NCBI GenBank assembly: GCA_009176605.1
Contig: SEYY01018344.1
Location: 25,001 to 57,500 of the forward strand
Direction of reading: 5' to 3'
From: Armadillidium nasatum
Lineage: Eukaryota; Arthropoda; Malacostraca; Isopoda; Armadillidiidae
Length of the DNA stretch: 32,500 nt
In this document: piece by piece, positions 1-32,500 of the stretch
Numbering within the stretch: the stretch's first letter is position 1
Layout: each line of letters starts with the position of its first letter
Program-made: the position numbers and the translations under genes
Notes under the pieces: model-generated
The model's input: only the letters and a program-made list of their open reading frames with translations
The model's database searches: none
What the model was told of the DNA's origin: nothing

Positions 1-314
1 TAAGTCGATATTTTATTTTAATCGATATTTTCCTGCCTATAATTAGCCCTAGGCTACTATGTCGTGCAAACGTTCTTGTGTATGTTAGGTCTCTTTTACG
101 GCAAATTCTTGTGTAGGTTAGGCCTCTTTTTACGGCAATTTCGGTAGTTCAGGTTATGATAAGTCGAATTAGGTTCTGCTAGAAAAGTAAGTAATAATAA
201 TTGTGTCTATGTCTAGTAATAGTACCTCTGGCAACTCTCTTGTTTACGATAGGCTTCTCCGATATTTTCGATTTTCGATATTTTTTAACAATCGAAACTC
301 AGAAACAATCTCCA

Positions 315-432
<118 letters not shown>

Positions 433-624
433 CTTAGGTGTAGATTGTTTTTGAGTTTTGATATTTTTTATATCAATATTTTTTATGTCGATATTTTATT
501 TTAATCGATACCTTTATACCTATAATTTTTTAAAAAAAAAAATTTTAATTTACATTTGACTGTCATTGTTGTGCGCTGTTGTTGTTGTTTAAATATGAAT
601 ATTCGAAATATAAGTATAATTTGT

Positions 625-899
<275 letters not shown>

Positions 900-1174
900 T
901 ATTTGTGCTGTAATCCGGCCCTAGGTTTGTATGTCGCGCCAACGTTCTTGTGTAGGTTAGGCCTCTTTTACGGCAACATTTTTGTATAGGTTAGGCCTCT
1001 TTTAAGGTAACTTCGGTAGTTCAGGTTATAAGTCAAACTAAGTACGCTAGAAAACTAAATAATAATAATTATAACAATAATTAGAATAATAGGCATACAT
1101 AGGTTTCGATATATTGATACTTTGAATATTGATATTTTCTAATAATCGAAACTCAGAAACAATTTACACCTTTA

Positions 1175-1933
<759 letters not shown>

Positions 1934-2135
1934 GGTAACACTTTAGTGTAGGGGACCCGTTTTTTTTTCTTCTCAGCGTAACTATTTTTTTCCTTTTCGG
2001 CGTACGTCGCTTAACCAAAAAAACAAACAAACATCATTCTCTTTTCGTAGTTACTCCATAGTATAAGTATTACTTATACTATGGTTACTCTGAGAAGAAG
2101 GAAAAAAAACTGGCCCCCTACACTAAAGTATTACC
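1934..2135. mobile_element. 202-bp MITE-like inverted-repeat element
   Basis: The left end (ggtaacactttagtgtaggg from 1934) and right end (ccctacactaaagtattacc to 2135) are inverted copies. They extend through a T-rich tract and a ttctcag...taac block, about 50 bp per arm. Near the centre is a near-perfect palindrome (2056-2084, 14-bp arms around one T). The small size and lack of ORF fit a MITE; the superfamily is not clear. Confidence 0.8.
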
Positions 2136-2142
2136 CATTAAT

Positions 2143-2970
2143 TTGTTCCACGGTCAAGATTATTTAAGGATTTTAAAGATTGCTAAAGCGGTGTGTCCCA
2201 TGAATCGTGTTCATCGAGTTTTGCTGTAATAATTTTCTGCTCTCGGAAGAGAAAATTGAAGATAGAAGCAAAGGTAAACTTCGATAGAAATTTCTGGGTG
2301 TGTACCATAGACTTTAATACAGACACAATATTACCATGGTGTGTTCCACGAAATCAAGCGTGACGTCATACTTAAAGCCAGCAGCAGCGAAAATATATAG
2401 CAGATTCTCTGATTTTCGTGGGACATTTCGCTGTAGTAATTGTCAACTGATCTATATAAGCAAACATTAATATATTATAAAATCTAATTTAATTAGTCAT
2501 TTAATTGATTAAAGCAATCACTTTATTTAATTAATATCATAAAGACCATACATATAGGAATATAAAATAGCGTATGAGTCAAACCAAGATTTTAAAAAAA
2601 CTTCGGCGGCAGCGATGAACCAACGAAATTTCGAATAATTGAAAATAATTGATTTGCCTCATTTAAAACAAATTAATGATTCGAAAATGCTAAAATAATT
2701 ATCTGTAATATGCAAATAAATTTATCTGAGTAAGAATATTTACAAAAGGTATTTATTCTAAAAGAAAGCGTTGGATTATCTTCTCAACATTTGTTTACAT
2801 CATGTGACCATTCAAGATTGAGGGAGCGAAAATTAAAGATAGAAATTTCTATCTTCAATTTTTGCTGTAGCGAGGAGATAATCACTGCAGCAAAACTCGT
2901 GGGACACGATTCATGGGAAGATTCTTAAAAAGGAAGCTTCAAGATCTTTAAAGCATCTTGAGTGGAACAA
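2143..2970. mobile_element. 828-bp foldback-like element
   Basis: Ends are TTGTTCCAC (2143) and GTGGAACAA (2970). Longer inverted similarity covers roughly 2143-2275 and 2815-2970, including cccatgaatcgtgt, gagttttgctg and attgaagatagaa on opposite strands. A nested inverted pair (gtgttccacgaaatc near 2341; gattttcgtgggac near 2411) sits inside. The flanks begin with the same six bases, cccatt, a possible partial target duplication. No ORF, so a non-autonomous DNA element. Confidence 0.72.
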
Positions 2971-3154
2971 CCCATTTGGAAGGCATAATGAATGTGTTTT
3001 CTTTTTGTTCTTATAGTGTATTTATTGGTTAAACAGGGGTGAAACTAATAAAGACTAGCATATATTTTTTTTTTTAATCTGCAGTTAGATACATTTTGTT
3101 TTGAAATTAAAATTAGAAAATCTCAAGATCACTTAATTATTTTAGATCTCTTAC

Positions 3155-3869
3155 GCCGTTTTCTGTTCGTCCACAAACTCCATAAAAATTTAAATACGTG
3201 CCATTTTCGTAAGGGCTTTATTAGATCTTTCTGAGAGCATCTTACGATTGACAATAGAACGACTTTCCAAAATATCATGTGTTTTCGAGTCAGCTGATTT
3301 CAATTCAACATGGGGACTGGGTTCTCAAAATATTCAACTCATACAGGATCATGAATTGTAGTGGCATTATAAGCAACCAAAATAAAATAATAATAAAGCC
3401 TTGTTGACAAATTAAGAAAAAATAACGTTACTGAAAAAAAGATTTTCCAATACGCTTAATTTTACTTATTACTTTGTAGCTTACTAGTACTCTTTTTTGT
3501 TTCGTATAAAGCTAAAATTTATAAATAATCTGGAAAATCATTATATTTTAACATATTTATTAAAATAAATTTTAAAAATTGATATGAAATGCCACATGAA
3601 CATTGAGATACAAATGGCAGCTACGAAAATGGGTTTGTTTACAAATGCGTCCAAATATTTAGAAGGAATTTAAGTATGTTTCCATTCGACAACAAACTTC
3701 CTAAAAATTTAGTCACTTCCAAAAGTATCATCATAAAACTTAAGAAAAATTATTGTGAATACGGATAAATTAGGGTTTTCGGGCCTAAAGTATCGAATAG
3801 AACGAGGTTTTTCTCCTATATTTCTAAGAATCTAAATATTTAGTAAAAATTGGACGAATAGAAAACGGC
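3155..3869. repeat. Inverted-repeat pair about 0.7 kb apart
   Basis: gccgttttctgttcgtcc (3155-3172) is the inverse of 3852-3869 with one mismatch. A shorter inverted match (ccattttcgt near 3202; acgaaaatgg near 3623) lies inside, and a cttcctaaaaatttag block near 3698 resembles the left arm's inner sequence in direct orientation. Possibly another decayed non-autonomous element. Confidence 0.5.
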
Positions 3870-4030
3870 TTTAGGAAATTTCTCTTACTCAATGATATCA
3901 TTTTAACAGTATGTTAAGAAACTGTACTCCGTTTTTCTAAAGTAAAAATATATTATTTTCACGATATCTTTATTTTTGAGATTTCAAGTCTGTTAAAAAA
4001 AATACGACTACGATCAAGGCCATTTAAAAT

Positions 4031-4121
4031 AGATTCTAGAAGAAAAATTATATGATGATCCCAGAAAAATCATAATAGATAATTCAAAAGATTCTGGAAG
4101 AAAAATTATATGATCATCCTA
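4031..4121 (+). repeat. Short direct repeat
   Basis: Two 31-bp copies near 4031 and 4090 sharing agaagaaaaattatatgat with only a few differences. They sit just before the (TA)n array at 4164. Confidence 0.6.
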
Positions 4122-4160
4122 TATAAATTGGTGTTTTCTCTCATGGTAGTGACATCTGTG

Positions 4161-8452
<4,292 letters not shown>

Positions 8453-8684
8453 TGTTCGTGTTCGTGCATGAAAATAACATCCACATCCATACTTGTTAAC
8501 ATGTATTAAAGGAACATACATATACTGTACAATACATTCTACATGTTAAGGTTATAGAAAAATTTATAGTCCGTATTTTATTTCAATAAAAGAAAAGAAG
8601 AAAATCCATGAATAATAATTCAAATGGTGATATAGACAGCAGTTATTAGTAATGATGTGAAATAATCTTGGAAGTGCACAACAA

Positions 8685-10336
<1,652 letters not shown>

Positions 10337-10437
10337 TACGTATGAATTTACAATGAAATATAATTAAAAATCAAGAAGAATATCAAATTTTTCTTCTAAT
10401 AACCAATCGAATATGTGTCAATCGACAGTTCGATAAT

Positions 10438-29912
<19,475 letters not shown>

Positions 29913-29981
29913 CTATAACGCAAAATATATTACTAAAATAAGCTATTTGGTCAAAATGAAGCAAAAAGACTATAAATTAAG

Positions 29982-30149
<168 letters not shown>

Positions 30150-30400
30150 CGCCCTTGGTTGGAAAGGCCAGAGGACTTCATGAAATCCATCAGTTGTAGA
30201 AAGCCAATTACATTTTAAATTAATCAAGGGCCGATATTACCATATACATGATGTCTGAATGTGCTTAAATGATTGTAAGTAGAAAAAATAAAAGGAAATA
30301 TGTTCCTGATTTTTCAAGTAGAGTCCAGTAAGAATGAGCATAGGGATAAAGTCTGGGGTCAGAGAGTTGGAGAGAGAAAAGAAGTGTACAATGAGCTCTT
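30150..30400 (-). mobile_element. 3' fragment of the 4310-type LINE
   Basis: On the minus strand this matches the last 230 bases of the LINE at 4310-7624: caactctctgaccccagact near 30360 equals the stretch near 7375, tatgctcaatctta-like follows, and cctctggcctttcc near 30160 matches the 3'-end hairpin near 7575. It ends directly at the (TA)n array 29987-30148, as the full copy does. Confidence 0.78.
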
Positions 30401-30426
30401 CTCAAAGATTTGGAATGTAATTAAAA

Positions 30427-30840
30427 TTGGAAAAACAGAACTCCATCTTTCATCAAAAATTCTCTAGAACAAAGGTCCCAAAATGCATAGATCAAAAGTT
30501 AAAATTACTCAAAATTCGTTTCAACTCCACAATCGGAATGATACATAACAAGAACATGTGTGTATTAGCACTTGACCTATCAAAGATATGGTTTTGGAGA
30601 GAGATTGTCTGCATTGCAATGAATATACAACAATATGGATGTGTGGCACAAGGCAAACACTACGGCTGTAATACAGCGAATGTGCCTTGTAGCACTACAA
30701 TCAGTGGTTTGGTGTCAAAAGCTATCACACTCCCTGAAAATCTGATGGATGCCAGAAACATTCCTTTCATCGTCGAGCGGGGTAGGTTTATGCATCCAGT
30801 TGACGAGAAAATTTTGTTTCTCTTTCGCTCGCCCATATAA
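30427..30840 (+). CDS. Unrecognised 137-codon ORF
   Basis: Open frame starting MEKQNSIFHQKFSRTK and including YGCNTANVPCSTTISGL and ITLPENLMDARNIPFIVERG. No family recognised, no obvious signal peptide or membrane segment. The region is less AT-rich than its neighbours and follows a LINE fragment, so it may belong to a mobile element or be chance. Low confidence that it is a gene. Confidence 0.15.
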   Translation: MEKQNSIFHQKFSRTKVPKCIDQKLKLLKIRFNSTIGMIHNKNMCVLALDLSKIWFWREIVCIAMNIQQYGCVAQGKHYGCNTANVPCSTTISGLVSKAITLPENLMDARNIPFIVERGRFMHPVDEKILFLFRSPI

Positions 30841-32500
30841 AAAATTCTTCCGATGTGAACTACAAAACTGTGAAATCGATGTCAGAAAGTGGAAAACACA
30901 CAGGATGTTACTGATAGTTGACGGGTGCTAGTTTCGTACACATGATTTACTTATTTGTTTCTAACGTTCAAAATCTATGATGAAAAATACAACACGAAAT
31001 TCGGATTATTGGTGACAAATGGCTTACACAAAGATATACGGTTGTGTCGGTTTGTATAAAATAACTAATAATTCATTCATAGCTACTCACAATAATGTTA
31101 ACTGCCATTATATACATGTATCGTGTGGCATTCACATTTTTAAGTTGGTATGAATTTGAAGTCGCTGTAACTTCGGAGCTGTGTATTTTAGGACCCTTGT
31201 TAATAGAGAATTCTTTAATAATTTGGGTCTGTACAACTATGAATACAAGTATGGCCAAGCAATCTGAAACACCCTGTATGTTTACTTTTTTTTCTATAAA
31301 TAGCTATATAATTAACATTGTTTAATTTTACAATGTTTTACAAGCAATTTTACATTCAATTCAAAATTTTGTTAAGTTTATTCTAAGTCAGCTGTGAGAA
31401 TTGTCATTTCTGAAAATGCGCAAAAACAATTTGTAGTGAAAGTATAAGAATATTTAACATGAGTTGCAAGAAAATATTTTTTTTCTTCAATTAATTGTCT
31501 TATTAGTTATATATTATAAGCACTGTGCGATAGTAAAATTCCCTTTAACTATAATTCTAAACTTTAGTAGATCACATTTTCAATTTTTGAAGCTCTTTCT
31601 TAAAATTAATAAAATATTTTTGTTGCGTCGTATCTGAACACACTTAGGTTTGCAATTTCCTTCACTAAATAATAAAGAAATTTATATTTTTTTAGCTCCA
31701 AATATGCAGTGGCCTGTACTTTATACATTATTTTACAACAGTTTAGCTTTAAGATTTGTGAGAAATACTAAAACTACAGTGATGATATATTAGAATTGAC
31801 CTCCAGGCTTTACTTTTATTCAATTGGGATAAATTTTTAGTTTTCATTGAAGTAGTAACATTTTATCTTCCATCATATTGGCTACAATTTCACACAACGT
31901 CTGGAACATAAAACCAACAAGAAATTCAAATTTAAATTTTGAGTTTTTAAGTAGTTTTCAAAGATTATCATACACATATAAAATGCTTTCTTCACAATAG
32001 ATATTTATACATTCTTCTTTATTTAATCTACACCTTAGGCTTGTATTTTGAATTAAACATGAACCTCAAACCAAAATTCCGCATATGAATTTTACAGCCG
32101 ATGTAAATAATTAAACCAATTTGATAAGAAACAAGCACAAAATGATATTACCAGGGTCATGCTGGCAATTCAAATAACCTACTGTTATTGTAAAAGTTAC
32201 AAGAAAGATCAATTCTAATTATACCAAAGTCTTCATTTTTTTAAGCACTTCATTGCAAAACAAGAAAATTTACATGCATTTTACTGTACTACATAAAGCT
32301 CTCACTTACAGTTTAGGCTATATAACTCCAACGTGAGACCTGAATGAAAAATATTAATTACATCATACAGAATACTAAAAATAAACTATACAATTACAAT
32401 AAATGAGAAAAAAATTCCTACCCAAATACTCATATTATTTGAAATTTATTACAAAACTGTGTTTTGACTTTTATTTACTTGTAATGCAAATTTTGAGAAT
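30841..32500. other. AT-rich stretch with no recognised feature
   Basis: I looked on the minus strand for the missing PX and first PH exons of Pld and found none I could defend. No RNA gene, transposon protein or long repeat seen. Presumably part of a large 5' intron of Pld. Confidence 0.4.

Noticed and set aside
32152..32182. Possible minus-strand mini-exon encoding GYLNCQHDP
   Set aside because: Its only open frame ends in a phase that cannot join the PH exon at 29912.
32310..32339. Possible 30-nt minus-strand exon with a strong gtaagt donor
   Set aside because: The translation does not resemble PX or PH sequence and no partner exon supports it.

Overview
This window reads as AT-rich nuclear DNA from an animal, most likely an arthropod and probably a decapod crustacean. 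The reasons are short GT-AG introns, an insect-like phospholipase D, Jockey-type LINE ORFs resembling ones I recall from crab genomes (memory, not searched), hAT and LINE debris in introns, and 18 long (TA)n arrays totalling about 3.4 kb (about 10% of the window).

The one host gene is a phospholipase D on the minus strand. I could join 16 coding exons from 29,912 down to the stop codon at 10,438. All splice phases agree and give 1,017 residues from the middle of the PH domain to the C-terminus. Both HKD catalytic motifs are intact. The start of PH, any PX domain and the promoter were not found and presumably lie past the right edge. A very long exon (18,234-19,019) encodes most of the loop between the catalytic halves.

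Layout: 1-1,380, duplicated AT-rich repeat units built around (TA)n. 1,934-3,870, three inverted-repeat (MITE or foldback-like) structures. 4,310-7,624, a decayed Jockey-like LINE between two (TA)n arrays. 7,753-10,437, AT-rich sequence downstream of the phospholipase D gene with two more arrays. 10,438-21,116, fourteen phospholipase D exons and their introns. 21,117-29,052, a 7.9-kb intron holding a 2,974-bp hAT transposon with perfect 8-bp target duplications, a second hAT relic, and a second LINE bracketed by direct repeats of about 80 bp. The hAT itself carries a LINE tail and (TA)n arrays inside its own intron. 29,053-29,912, the two PH-domain exons. Beyond that, a LINE tail fragment, an unrecognised ORF and about 1.7 kb in which I see nothing.

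The most striking structural pattern is where the (TA)n arrays sit. Four lie within a few bases of phospholipase D splice sites, and two of them bracket the exon pair carrying the first catalytic motif. That pair totals 414 nt and is phase-symmetric, so skipping or circularising it would keep the reading frame. LINE 3' ends also run into (TA)n arrays three times.
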